The notes beneath the pieces are model-generated. The model saw only the letters and a list, made by a program, of their open reading frames with translations. It made no database searches and had not been told where the DNA came from. 64,000 nt of DNA from positions 186,001 to 250,000 of the forward strand of contig NZ_FOSZ01000003.1 of NCBI RefSeq assembly GCF_900114415.1, given 5' to 3'. The translations under genes and the position numbers were made by a program. Source of the stretch: Shimia haliotis (GTDB lineage Bacteria; Pseudomonadota; Alphaproteobacteria; Rhodobacterales; Rhodobacteraceae). How positions within the stretch are numbered: the first letter of the stretch is position 1; every line of letters starts with the position of its first letter. Positions 16,711 through 24,824 of this stretch are shown piece by piece.

Positions 16711-17754
16711 TCATGCGTTGGCCTCTGACGCCTGATCTGCCTTATCCTGTGCGTCTGATTGCGCGACAGTGACGGCCACCATGTGCAGGATGTCTTCGGC
16801 TGTGCAACCGCGTGAGAGATCGTTGGCGGGTTTTGCCAGACCTTGCAGTACGGGGCCGATGGCGGTGGCGCCGCCGACCCGCTGCGCGATTTTGTAGCCC
16901 AGATTGCCAGCGTTCAGGCTGGGAAAAACAAACACATTGGCCGCGCCGCCAAGGGAGGATTTGCCAGCCTTGGAGGCGGCGACCTCAGGCACAAATGCGG
17001 CGTCAAACTGCAACTCTCCGTCGATGATCAGCGTGGGGTCGGCCACTTTGGCCAGATGCGTCGCTGCGACCACCTTGGAAACCTTGGGATGGTCCGCACT
17101 TCCAGCGGTCGAAAAAGACAGCATGGCAACACGCGGCGTGTCGCCGGTCAGCGCGCGGTAAGACGCGGCGGATGCGCGGGCAATTTCGGCCATTTCGTGC
17201 GCGTCGGGGTCGACCACAAGGCCACAATCCGCAAAGATATGCGCGCCTTTTACTGTGTGGTGTTCCTTGCAGTAGAGCATGAAGAAGAAAGACGAGACCA
17301 TGGCGGCGTCGGGCGCTTTGCCGATGATCTGAAGCGCGGTTCGGACGGTGTCGGACGTGGTTTCCGCCGCCCCTCCGACAGTGCCGTGCGCGTGACCGGT
17401 TTGCACCAAGAGCGCAGCATAGGTCAGGCGGTTGCGGACCTGTTCCGCGGCCTGTTCGGACGTCATGCCTTTGTGGGCCCGCAAGGCGACAAGCGTGTCG
17501 CGGAATTCCTCGAACAGAGGGCTGTTGTCGGGGTCGTGAATGTCGATGTGACCTGCGACCTCATCCGGCGTTGTGCCGTGGGTGGCGAGGTGGCCTGCGA
17601 TGGTTGCGGGATCGCCCACAAGGAGGACTCGGGCAACAGCCTCGTCGCGGATCATGAGCGCGGCCTCTACCACGCGGGGATCATCGCCCTCGGAAAGGGC
17701 GATGATCTTGTCAGAGCCGCTGGCGGCACCAAGTATCTGGCGGAGCGGCTGCAA
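16711..17754 (-). CDS. pta: phosphate acetyltransferase
   Basis: This 347-residue phosphotransacetylase converts the acetyl phosphate made by Xsc into acetyl-CoA. Family motifs include SSFFFMLYCKEHHTVKGAHIFADCGLVVDPDA (about 157-188), AMLSFSTAGSADHPKV and FPSLNAGNLGYKIAQR. The only plausible start is TTG at 17752-17754, 4 bases after the xsc stop, so the gene is translated as the second cistron of xsc-pta. No ATG occurs before the conserved region. It converges on the shorter paralogue with 14 bases between stop codons. The xsc-pta pairing is standard in taurine degraders. Confidence 0.92.
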   Translation of the reverse strand: MQPLRQILGAASGSDKIIALSEGDDPRVVEAALMIRDEAVARVLLVGDPATIAGHLATHGTTPDEVAGHIDIHDPDNSPLFEEFRDTLVALRAHKGMTSEQAAEQVRNRLTYAALLVQTGHAHGTVGGAAETTSDTVRTALQIIGKAPDAAMVSSFFFMLYCKEHHTVKGAHIFADCGLVVDPDAHEMAEIARASAASYRALTGDTPRVAMLSFSTAGSADHPKVSKVVAATHLAKVADPTLIIDGELQFDAAFVPEVAASKAGKSSLGGAANVFVFPSLNAGNLGYKIAQRVGGATAIGPVLQGLAKPANDLSRGCTAEDILHMVAVTVAQSDAQDKADQASEANA

Positions 17755-17758
17755 AGGG

Positions 17759-19540
17759 TCAGCTTCCGGTCTGTTTGACCATATCGGCGGCGTCGATGCC
17801 GGCGACTGCGACCGGTTTCTTCATCGCGTCCCGACGGAAGGGCTCGCCAAGTTCCTGATTGATCATGGCTTCGATCAGGGTGGTCTTGCCATGGTTCATC
17901 TGATCGTCGATCGCCTTGTTCAGCGCGGCGGTCAACTCGTCCATGGTGCGGGCCACGACGCCTTGCAGGCCACAAGCCTGAGCGATGCCGGCGTAAGACA
18001 CAGATGTGTCCAGTTCGGTGCCAACGAAGTTGTCGTCAAACCACAGGGTCGAGTTCCGTTTTTCCGCGCCCCACTGGTAGTTGCGGAAGACGATCTGCGT
18101 GACGGCAGGCCATTCGCCGCGGCCGATGGCGGTCAGTTCGTTGACCGCGATGCCAAAGGCACCGTCGCCTGCGAAGCCGCAGACCGGCACATCAGGCTGG
18201 CCGATTTTCGCGCCGACGATGGCGGGGAGGCCATAGCCGCAGGGGCCGAAAAGGCCGGGTGCGAGGTATTTGCGGCCTTCGTCGAAGTCCGGATAGGCGT
18301 TGCCGATGGCGCAGTTGTTGCCGATGTCAGACGAAATGATCGCTTCGCGCGGGAGGGCGGATTGGATCGCGCGCCATGCCATGCGGGGGGACATCCAGTC
18401 CGGTTTGTCAGCGCGGGCGCGTTCGTTCCAGGATGTGCCTGGATCGTCGTCCTCGTGATCCATCGAGGACAGCTGCTGTGCCCATGCGGATTTGGTTTTG
18501 GAGATATGTGCCTTGCGGTCTGCGCGGCCTTCGTCGCCTGCGTTGTCGGCGAGTTGTTCGAGGATGCCGGTGGCCACTTTGGCGGCGTCACCTACGATGC
18601 CGACAGAGACCTTCTTGGTCAGGCCGATGCGGTTGGGGTTGATATCCACCTGAATGATTTTCGCATCCGCGGGCCAGTACTCCATGCCGTAACCCGGCAG
18701 GGTGGAGAAGGGGTTCAGACGGGTGCCGAGGGCCAGAACAACGTCGGCCTCTTTGATGAGTTCCATGCCGGCTTTGGAGCCGTTGTAGCCCAGAGGACCG
18801 GCAAAGAGCGGGTGGTTGCCCGGGAAAGCGTCGTTGTGCTGGTAGCCAACGCAAACGGGCGCATCGAGTTTTTCTGCCAATGCGATGGACGCCGGAATGC
18901 CACCTTTGGACAGAACCACACCCGCGCCGTTCAGGATGACGGGGTTCTTGGCAGAAGACAGAAGCGCAGCTGCGTCCGCCACGGAGTTGGTGCCGCCCGA
19001 GGAGGCTTCGAATTCGATGGGATCGGGAATGTCGATGTCGACCACCTGAGTCCAGAAGTCGCGCGGGATGTTGAGTTGTGCCGGACCGCAGAGGCGCTTT
19101 GCCTGAGAAATCACGCGGGTCAGAACTTCTGCCACGCGGGAGGGGTCGCGGACTTCTTCCTGGTAGGCAACCATGTCCTGGAAGAGGGCCATTTGCTCGA
19201 CTTCCTGAAAGCCACCCTGACCGATGGTCTTGTTGGCGGCCTGTGGCGTGATCAGAAGCAGGGGCGTGTGGTTCCAGTAGGCGGTTTTCACGGCGGTCAC
19301 GAAGTTGGTGATGCCGGGGCCGTTCTGCGCGATCATCATCGACATCTTGCCGGTGGCGCGGGTGTAACCGTCGCTCATCATGCCGGCGGAGCCTTCGTGG
19401 GCGCAGTCCCAGAACATGATGCCGGCTTTAGGGAAGAGGTCGGAGATCGGCATCATGGCCGAGCCGATGATGCCAAAGGCATGTTCGATGCCATGGCGTT
19501 GCAGGACTTTTACGAACGCCTCTTCGGTGGTCATTTTCAT
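17759..19540 (-). CDS. xsc: sulfoacetaldehyde acetyltransferase
   Basis: This 593-residue thiamine-diphosphate enzyme converts sulfoacetaldehyde and phosphate to acetyl phosphate and sulfite. Seen: the ThDP-activating Glu49 in CAHEGSAGMMSDGYTR, the central nucleotide-fold domain (about 190-330), and the ThDP/Mg motif starting GDGAFG and ending in NYQWGAEKRNS near residue 480. The very long identity-like match to Xsc, together with tpa, tauR and tauABC nearby, makes the assignment firm. An AGGAGG site precedes the ATG. A strong 8-bp hairpin and a pair of CTGG-type repeats lie upstream. Confidence 0.96.
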   Translation of the reverse strand: MKMTTEEAFVKVLQRHGIEHAFGIIGSAMMPISDLFPKAGIMFWDCAHEGSAGMMSDGYTRATGKMSMMIAQNGPGITNFVTAVKTAYWNHTPLLLITPQAANKTIGQGGFQEVEQMALFQDMVAYQEEVRDPSRVAEVLTRVISQAKRLCGPAQLNIPRDFWTQVVDIDIPDPIEFEASSGGTNSVADAAALLSSAKNPVILNGAGVVLSKGGIPASIALAEKLDAPVCVGYQHNDAFPGNHPLFAGPLGYNGSKAGMELIKEADVVLALGTRLNPFSTLPGYGMEYWPADAKIIQVDINPNRIGLTKKVSVGIVGDAAKVATGILEQLADNAGDEGRADRKAHISKTKSAWAQQLSSMDHEDDDPGTSWNERARADKPDWMSPRMAWRAIQSALPREAIISSDIGNNCAIGNAYPDFDEGRKYLAPGLFGPCGYGLPAIVGAKIGQPDVPVCGFAGDGAFGIAVNELTAIGRGEWPAVTQIVFRNYQWGAEKRNSTLWFDDNFVGTELDTSVSYAGIAQACGLQGVVARTMDELTAALNKAIDDQMNHGKTTLIEAMINQELGEPFRRDAMKKPVAVAGIDAADMVKQTGS

Positions 19541-19565
19541 TGGGGGGCCTCCTGAATCACGTGAA

Positions 19566-19584
19566 CACGCGCGTTGCGCGCGTG
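19566..19584 (-). promoter_or_regulatory. stem-loop in the xsc leader
   Basis: CACGCGCG and CGCGCGTG form a perfect 8-bp stem with a TTG loop, 26-44 bases upstream of the xsc start. It lies between the proposed TauR repeats and the ribosome site, so it is probably in the mRNA leader. A role in transcript stability or start control is inferred only. Confidence 0.45.
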
Positions 19585-19622
19585 GGGTTGGAGGCGAAAT
19601 TACGGGTTGGTGCAGGGTGGCG

Positions 19623-19655
19623 TTAGGGCCAGTTGTTGGCGCTTAATCATACCAG
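19623..19655 (-). promoter_or_regulatory. putative TauR operator upstream of xsc
   Basis: On the minus strand, CTGGTATGAT (19655-19646) and CTGGCCCTAA (19632-19623) form a direct repeat with starts 23 bases apart. The second matches 9 of 10 positions of the CTGGAC(C/T)TAA repeats that I recall for TauR of Rhodobacter capsulatus. The pair lies 83-115 bases upstream of xsc, a typical activator position, and partly abuts the tauR stop codon. Confidence 0.5.
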
Positions 19656-19656
19656 T

Positions 19657-21117
19657 TTAGAGGTTCTTCTGAATTTGCGCGATGCGGGCAATGCCTTCTG
19701 GAATGCGGTCTGCCGGGATCGAGCTGTAGCCGAGCCTGTAGAAGTTTTGCGGCGGATTGTCGGTGACGAAGAAAGAACTTCCCGGTTCGATCAAAACGCT
19801 TTCGCTTTGCAATCTTTGCGCGAATTCGTGCGTGTTCAGCCTCTCCTTTCCTTGCATCCAGAAAGAGGAGCCGCCTTTGGCGTCGGGCCCCGCAATGGTC
19901 AGGCCGTGTTCTCGGATCGCGTCTTTCATCACTGCGCGTCTGTGCTTCAACGTCTTGCGCAGGCGGCGGATCAGGGCGTCGTAGTGGCCGAGGGACAGAA
20001 AATAGGCTGCGGTGCGCTGAATGTGGCCAGGAGGATGGCGCAGCACCGACGCGCGCAGGGCGCGGGCTTCGCGGATGAAGGCTTCGGAGCCGACCAGATA
20101 GCCGAGGCGCAGACCGGGAAACAGGGATTTGGAAAAGCTGCCGACATAGATCACGCGGCCTTCGGTATCGAGAGATTTGAGAGCCGGTGAGGGGCTGTCG
20201 GCGAAGGACATTTCGAATTCGTAATCATCTTCGACGATCAGGGCGTCGATGTCGCGCGCCCGTTCCAACAGCGCGTTGCGTCGGGCCAGAGGCATAGTGG
20301 CTGTGGTCGGACACTGGTGACTGGGTGTTGCGAAGATAACGTCAGTTTCCTCTGGAATTTCAGAGGGTTCCAACCCATCACTGTCTACATTGACGGGTTC
20401 AACATGACAGCGGGATTGGTTCAGAATGTCCCGCAACGCGTGGTAACAGGGGTTTTCGATCGCGGCGGTGCGGCGTTGGGTCAGAAGGACCTGTGCCGCA
20501 ATCCAAAGCGCATTCTGCGCACCCAAAGTGATCAGGATTTCCTCGGGGCGGGCGATGATGCCGCGGCGGGGAAGCGTGTTACGTGCGATGAATTCGACAA
20601 GGCGTGGGTCGTCTTGGTCATAGTAGTCGGCGGTCAGTGCGGTGAAATCTTTTTGCCCAAGCGCCTGCAAGGAACAAAGCCGCCAGTTGGTGTGATCAAA
20701 CAACGAATGATCTGTTTGACCGTAGACAAAGGGGAATCGGTAGGAGGCCCAATCTTGCGGTTTCTCCGGTGTGTCGCCACCTGTGAAACGCCGGCCAAGA
20801 GCGCGGGTCCAGTCAATGCTGTCTTCGCGATGCTTTGGAGGTGTGAAAGACGGAGGCACTGGTGCGTTGTCGGAGACGTAGTAGCCAGAGCGCCCGCGAG
20901 AGGCGAGGTAGTCGTTTGCCAACAGCTCGGTGTAGGCGAGCGTCACGGTGATCCGGCTGACGCCGAGGTGGGCGGCCAGTTTCCGGGATGAGGGAAGTTT
21001 TTCGCCGCGTCGGAACCGGCCGGACAAAATGCCTTCTGCGATCAGCTGCTGGATTTGCGCCTGAAGCGTTCCCTGAGAGTCAGGGGACAGAAAGAAGGTT
21101 TCGACTGAAATCGCCAT
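19657..21117 (-). CDS. tauR: MocR/GntR-type transcriptional regulator TauR
   Basis: This 486-residue chimeric regulator has an N-terminal GntR winged helix (residues 10-80, with KLPSSRKLAAHLGVSRITVTLAYTEL) joined to a class-I aminotransferase-like domain (about 110-480). The PLP-lysine motif YVGSFSKSLFPGLRLGYL is present. MocR proteins use PLP and an amino compound as effector. TauR of Rhodobacter capsulatus activates tpa/xsc-type genes in response to taurine. Its position between xsc and tpa supports this role. CTGGAC-type direct repeats lie just upstream of its own start, suggesting autoregulation. Confidence 0.9.
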   Translation of the reverse strand: MAISVETFFLSPDSQGTLQAQIQQLIAEGILSGRFRRGEKLPSSRKLAAHLGVSRITVTLAYTELLANDYLASRGRSGYYVSDNAPVPPSFTPPKHREDSIDWTRALGRRFTGGDTPEKPQDWASYRFPFVYGQTDHSLFDHTNWRLCSLQALGQKDFTALTADYYDQDDPRLVEFIARNTLPRRGIIARPEEILITLGAQNALWIAAQVLLTQRRTAAIENPCYHALRDILNQSRCHVEPVNVDSDGLEPSEIPEETDVIFATPSHQCPTTATMPLARRNALLERARDIDALIVEDDYEFEMSFADSPSPALKSLDTEGRVIYVGSFSKSLFPGLRLGYLVGSEAFIREARALRASVLRHPPGHIQRTAAYFLSLGHYDALIRRLRKTLKHRRAVMKDAIREHGLTIAGPDAKGGSSFWMQGKERLNTHEFAQRLQSESVLIEPGSSFFVTDNPPQNFYRLGYSSIPADRIPEGIARIAQIQKNL

Positions 21118-21132
21118 GGGTAAGAGGCTATA

Positions 21133-21164
21133 CTGGACTTATGATGGCTGCCAACTGGTCTTTA
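21133..21164 (+). promoter_or_regulatory. putative TauR operator upstream of tauR
   Basis: CTGGACTTAT (21133-21142) and CTGGTCTTTA (21155-21164) are direct repeats with starts 22 bases apart, about two helical turns. They lie 16-47 bases upstream of tauR and overlap the end of the convergent-spaced GNAT gene. The first matches 9 of 10 positions of the recalled TauR repeat CTGGAC(C/T)TAA. This placement suits autorepression or self-activation. Confidence 0.6.
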
Positions 21165-21740
21165 GGAAAATCGTGAGAGTTTCAGATTCAGTCCGGCCTG
21201 AACGGCGGGCCATTCGTGGGCACAAATGGAATAAACGGCGGTGTCGCGCAGGGTGCCGTTGGCCATAATCATGTGGTTGCGTAGAACGCCGTCAAATTTT
21301 GCACCCAAACGCTCGATGGCGGCGCGCGATTGGCGGTTCATGAAGTGGGTGCGGAACTCCACAGCGATGCAATCCAGCGTTTCAAAGGCATGGCGCAGAA
21401 GCATGAGTTTGCATTCGGTGTTGATTGGCGTGCCTTGGGCCGCTTTACGCATCCAAGTGGAGCCGATTTCAACCCGACGGTTTGCAGAATCGGTGTTCAT
21501 ATAGGTTGTCATGCCCACGGCCCGCCCGTTCGCATCGACAATCGCAAAGGCGCTCATATCAGAAAGTCCGAGGCGGCGGTCAATTTCAGCCTCAATGCCG
21601 TCGGCAGGTGGCACCATGGTGTACCACAGCTTGTGCAGATCGCCGTCTGCCGTGGCCTCTTTGAGGTCTTCGGCGTGCTCTTGTGACAAGGGCGCAAGGC
21701 TGGCGTGAATGCCAGTCAAGGTGATGGGGGCGGGCCACAT
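21162..21740 (-). CDS. GNAT family N-acetyltransferase (RimJ/RimL-like)
   Basis: This 192-residue protein resembles RimJ/RimL-type acetyltransferases. It has SAFAIVDANGRAVGMTTYMNTDSANRRVEIGSTWM (about 85-118), then the cofactor-loop region QGTPINTECKLMLLRHAFE, and ECIAVEFRTHFMNRQSRAAIERLGAKFDG-like features. The open frame continues upstream to 21896, but MWPAPITL at 21740 is the natural start because the added 52 residues look like untranslated spacer. The substrate is unknown. It lies between tpa and tauR on the same strand and may share their transcript. Confidence 0.8.
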   Translation of the reverse strand: MWPAPITLTGIHASLAPLSQEHAEDLKEATADGDLHKLWYTMVPPADGIEAEIDRRLGLSDMSAFAIVDANGRAVGMTTYMNTDSANRRVEIGSTWMRKAAQGTPINTECKLMLLRHAFETLDCIAVEFRTHFMNRQSRAAIERLGAKFDGVLRNHMIMANGTLRDTAVYSICAHEWPAVQAGLNLKLSRFS

Positions 21741-21853
21741 TTTGGAATTCCGTCGATCGATGAGATTGGCCCGAACCTGAGAGTGTTCGGGTAGGCGGGA
21801 AAAAGATAATCGGACCTTTTGCCCCAAAAGCCTTTGAGTATTTGGGATGAGAT

Positions 21854-21880
21854 GCCCAAGACACGGAGCGTGCCTTGGGC
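21854..21880 (-). terminator. stem-loop after tpa
   Basis: GCCCAAG/CTTGGGC with an inner CACG/CGTG stem and a GAG loop forms a strong two-part hairpin 9 bases beyond the tpa stop codon. A T-run is lacking on the minus strand, so it may protect the 3' end or only partly stop transcription before the GNAT gene. Confidence 0.45.
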
Positions 21881-21888
21881 CAAAAACC

Positions 21889-23289
21889 TCAGCCAAACAC
21901 TTTGGTCAGGGCTTTGTCGACGGCATCGGTGATGGCATCGATGTCAGCCGCAGTCGCGATCAGCGCCGGTGAGAAGGCGATGACGTTGTTGCGCCCTGGA
22001 ACAGAGCGGTTTGCGGCGCCGATGATTACGCCCTGAGCGCCACAATCGCCAACCACAGCGGCAATGTCGGCCTCATCCACCGGTTCTTTGGTGTCGCGGT
22101 CTTTGACCAATTCACAGCCAAGGAACAGACCTTTGCCTCGCACGTCACCGATGACCTCGTGTTTCTCCATGAGCGCCTGAAGGTTGGCCATCATGCGGTC
22201 ACCCATAGCGGTGCAATTCTCAAGCAGGCCTTCTTCTTCGATGATCGCCATGTTTTCTAGCGCCGCCGCAGGACCTGCGGTGCAGCCGCCGAAAGTGGAG
22301 ATGTCGCGGAAGTGGTCGAGCTTGTCGGACGGATCAGACTTGAACATCTCGAAGACTTCTTCGGTCGTAACCATACAGGAAATGGCGGCGTAGCCGGAAG
22401 CCACACCTTTGGCCATGGTCACGAAGTCGGGCTTGATGCCGTAGTGTTGATAGCCGAACCAGTGAGTGCCGGTGCGACCGATGCCACAGACCACTTCGTC
22501 GATGTGCAGCAGGATGTCATATTCCTTGCAGATTTCCTGAACGCGCTCCCAGTAGCCTTCGGGCGGGGTGATCACACCGCCGCCTGCGGTCACAGGCTCA
22601 AGGCAAAGTGCGCCCACGGTTTCGGGGCCTTCGCGCAGGATGACCTCTTCGATCTGGTTGGCCGCGGCAATGCCGAATTCGCGACCAGACAGGTGTCCGA
22701 GCCCGAGTTCATCTTTGCGGTATTCCATGCAATGAGGCACGCGAACGAAGTCCGGCGCGAAGGGGCCGTACTGCATGTTGCGCTCGTCCTGACCGCCTGC
22801 GGACATCGCCGCCAGAGTGGAGCCGTGATAGTCGCGGTCGCGATAGAGGATCTTGGTTTTCTTGCCGCCGTATTTCTTGTGCGCGATCTGGCGGATCAGT
22901 TTGAAGGCCTTTTCGTTGGCTTCGGAGCCGGAGTTGCAATAGTAGACGCGGCTCATGCCAGGCATCTTTTCAATGAGCTTTTCGGCATAAAGCGCGCCGG
23001 GCACGTTGCCGGCTGCGTTGGCGAAATAGCACATTTTCATAAGGTTGGCGTGCACGGCATTGGCAATGCGTTCGCGGCCATAGCCGACGTTGACTGTCCA
23101 GACAGCGCCGGACACGGCGTCGATGTATTCTTTGCCGTTTTGATCCCAAACGCGCATGCCCTTGCCTTCGATAATGATGCGGGGATCACTTGTTTCAAAG
23201 GGCTTGTGCTGTACCAAATGGTGCCAGACGTGGGCTTTGTCAGCGCTCACCACATGGCTCAGATCGTTCTCTTTCAATGTGCCGTCCAT
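21889..23289 (-). CDS. tpa: taurine:pyruvate aminotransferase
   Basis: This 466-residue class-III PLP aminotransferase transfers the amino group of taurine to pyruvate, giving sulfoacetaldehyde and alanine. Seen: the YYCNSGSEANEKAFKL motif (117-132), Asp264 in LLHIDEVVCGIGRTG, and the PLP-binding Lys294 in TMAKGVASGY. The start MDGTLKEND at 23289 follows GGGAGGG by 6-7 bases. The frame is open 26 codons further, but without a ribosome site. It is divergent from tauABC and near xsc. No alanine dehydrogenase gene to recycle the alanine occurs in the window. Confidence 0.95.
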   Translation of the reverse strand: MDGTLKENDLSHVVSADKAHVWHHLVQHKPFETSDPRIIIEGKGMRVWDQNGKEYIDAVSGAVWTVNVGYGRERIANAVHANLMKMCYFANAAGNVPGALYAEKLIEKMPGMSRVYYCNSGSEANEKAFKLIRQIAHKKYGGKKTKILYRDRDYHGSTLAAMSAGGQDERNMQYGPFAPDFVRVPHCMEYRKDELGLGHLSGREFGIAAANQIEEVILREGPETVGALCLEPVTAGGGVITPPEGYWERVQEICKEYDILLHIDEVVCGIGRTGTHWFGYQHYGIKPDFVTMAKGVASGYAAISCMVTTEEVFEMFKSDPSDKLDHFRDISTFGGCTAGPAAALENMAIIEEEGLLENCTAMGDRMMANLQALMEKHEVIGDVRGKGLFLGCELVKDRDTKEPVDEADIAAVVGDCGAQGVIIGAANRSVPGRNNVIAFSPALIATAADIDAITDAVDKALTKVFG

Positions 23290-23698
23290 GGTGGACCCTC
23301 CCTTTTCGTTATGCGGAGTCGCGTGGAAAACAGAATCCCCAACGGGAATCTGATCATAAGTTTGCACGATATCCTCGCGAGTTTTTCAAGCAGGATTATA
23401 GGGCCAGTTATTTTGGCAATGTATGTCCAAAATGCGAATTTTGTTGCCCTTGGGTTAAGCTTTGAGTGCGATAACTTTCTGATTAAAAAGTAAAAAATTG
23501 GACATATAGGCGACTTTGCCATCTGATTGGGCAGTAAAATAACTGTGACACAGGCACAAAAAATCATTGATCGGTGCCGAGATTTCCGCTCCGATTGTAG
23601 GCGGCGCGTGAAGCCGGTGAGTGACAAAGGGCATGAAGACCCTCTCTGCACCCATTGGGGACCGGACTTGAACGGCACCAAAACGACAACGGGAGAAA
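23290..23698. promoter_or_regulatory. divergent tpa / tauA promoter region
   Basis: This 409-base gap is AT-rich (especially 23390-23550) and holds the divergent promoters of tpa and tauA. On the minus strand TTGGACATAC (23430-23421) and CTGGCCCTAT (23407-23398) repeat with starts 23 bases apart, like the repeats upstream of xsc and tauR. A further TTGGACATAT occurs on the plus strand at 23498, in mirror orientation to the first. These are candidate TauR sites. No open reading frame here looks like a gene. Confidence 0.5.
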
Positions 23699-24700
23699 AT
23701 GAAAATGACATTCAAACGGACTCTGACGAGCGCAATTGCCGCCACTGCTATGATGGCTGGCGCTCAGGCGGCTCAGGCGGAAATCACCGTCGCGTATTTC
23801 CTCGAATGGCCGATGCCGTTCCAGTACGCCAAGCAGATGGGCACATATGAAGAAGCTCTTGGCACCAAGATCAACTGGGTTAGCTTTGACACCGGCACCG
23901 CGATGAGCGCGGCGATGGCGTCTGGCGACGTGCAGATTTCCGTCAGCCAGGGCGTGCCGCCCTTCGTGGTTGCGGCCTCCGCTGGTCAGGACATCCAGAT
24001 TGTGGACGTGGCTGTGAGCTACTCTGACAACGACAACTGCGTTGTTGCGTCCGGTCTCGAGATTGACAAAGACAGCGCCGGTGAGCTGGCAGGCAAGAAA
24101 GTGGCTGTGCCGCTGGGCACCGCGGCGCACTATGGCTTCCTGAGCCAGATGAAGCATTTTGGCGTTGATGTCGCCAGCATGGAAGTCGTGGACATGGCCC
24201 CCGCAGAAGGCGCAGCAGCGCTGGCGCAGGGTTCTTTGGACATGGCCTGTGGCTGGGGCGGCGCACTGCGTCGTATGACAGAGCATGGCAACGTGCTGCT
24301 GACTGGTGCAGAAAAAGAAGAACTCGGCATTCTGGTGTTTGACGCGACCACCGCTCCGGCATCGTTTATCGCTGAAGAAGGCGACATGCTGGCGAAGTTC
24401 CTGAAGGTGACTGCTGATGCAAACGCGATGTGGGCGGATGAAGCCAACCACGCGAAGATGCTGCCGGTGATCGCCAAGGATGCGGGCATGGACGAAGAAG
24501 GCACAGCGTCAACACTGGCGACCTTCAAGTTCCCAACCATTGACGAGCAGCTGGGCGACGCATGGTTCGGTGGCACTGCACAGTCCTTCATGGGCGGTGT
24601 TGCTGGTGTCTTCGTCGATGCGGGTTCGATCCCAAGCGCTCTGGACAGCTATGACGGTGCGGTAAACACCGGCCCGCTGGAAGCTGCAAAAGGCATGTAA
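23699..24700 (+). CDS. tauA: taurine ABC transporter substrate-binding protein
   Basis: This 333-residue periplasmic binding protein has a classic Sec signal (MKMTFKRTLTSAIAATAMMAGAQAAQA, cleavage near 27). TauA/SsuA-like features follow: ITVAYFLEWPMPFQYAK at the mature N-terminus, FDTGTAMSAAMASGDVQIS, and GTAAHYGFLSQMKHFGV. GGGAGA lies just before the ATG. It is the first gene of tauABC, followed by a strong stem-loop that could keep its expression above that of tauBC. The taurine assignment rests on family resemblance plus tpa and xsc nearby. Confidence 0.93.
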   Translation: MKMTFKRTLTSAIAATAMMAGAQAAQAEITVAYFLEWPMPFQYAKQMGTYEEALGTKINWVSFDTGTAMSAAMASGDVQISVSQGVPPFVVAASAGQDIQIVDVAVSYSDNDNCVVASGLEIDKDSAGELAGKKVAVPLGTAAHYGFLSQMKHFGVDVASMEVVDMAPAEGAAALAQGSLDMACGWGGALRRMTEHGNVLLTGAEKEELGILVFDATTAPASFIAEEGDMLAKFLKVTADANAMWADEANHAKMLPVIAKDAGMDEEGTASTLATFKFPTIDEQLGDAWFGGTAQSFMGGVAGVFVDAGSIPSALDSYDGAVNTGPLEAAKGM

Positions 24701-24718
24701 AGCAGCCTTTTGAATACG

Positions 24719-24749
24719 GGCCGGGCGCGGGTTGCGCCCGGCCTATTTT
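24719..24749 (+). terminator. intercistronic stem-loop between tauA and tauB
   Basis: GGCCGGGCGC (24719-24728) pairs with GCGCCCGGCC (24734-24743) over 10 bp with a 5-base loop, followed by TATTTT. It is a likely partial terminator or 3'-stabilising structure that leaves binding-protein mRNA in excess over the transporter subunits. Confidence 0.75.
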
Positions 24750-24824
24750 CATACTCTCTCATGACGATTTTTTGGGAGACCCGTCGCGCAGCTGCGTGAA
24801 CGGCTTGAAAGACTGATAGGGACC

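Noticed and set aside
17573-19555. 660-codon frame opposite xsc
   Set aside because: It is the antisense shadow of a firmly identified xsc gene and has no ribosome site or recognisable domain.
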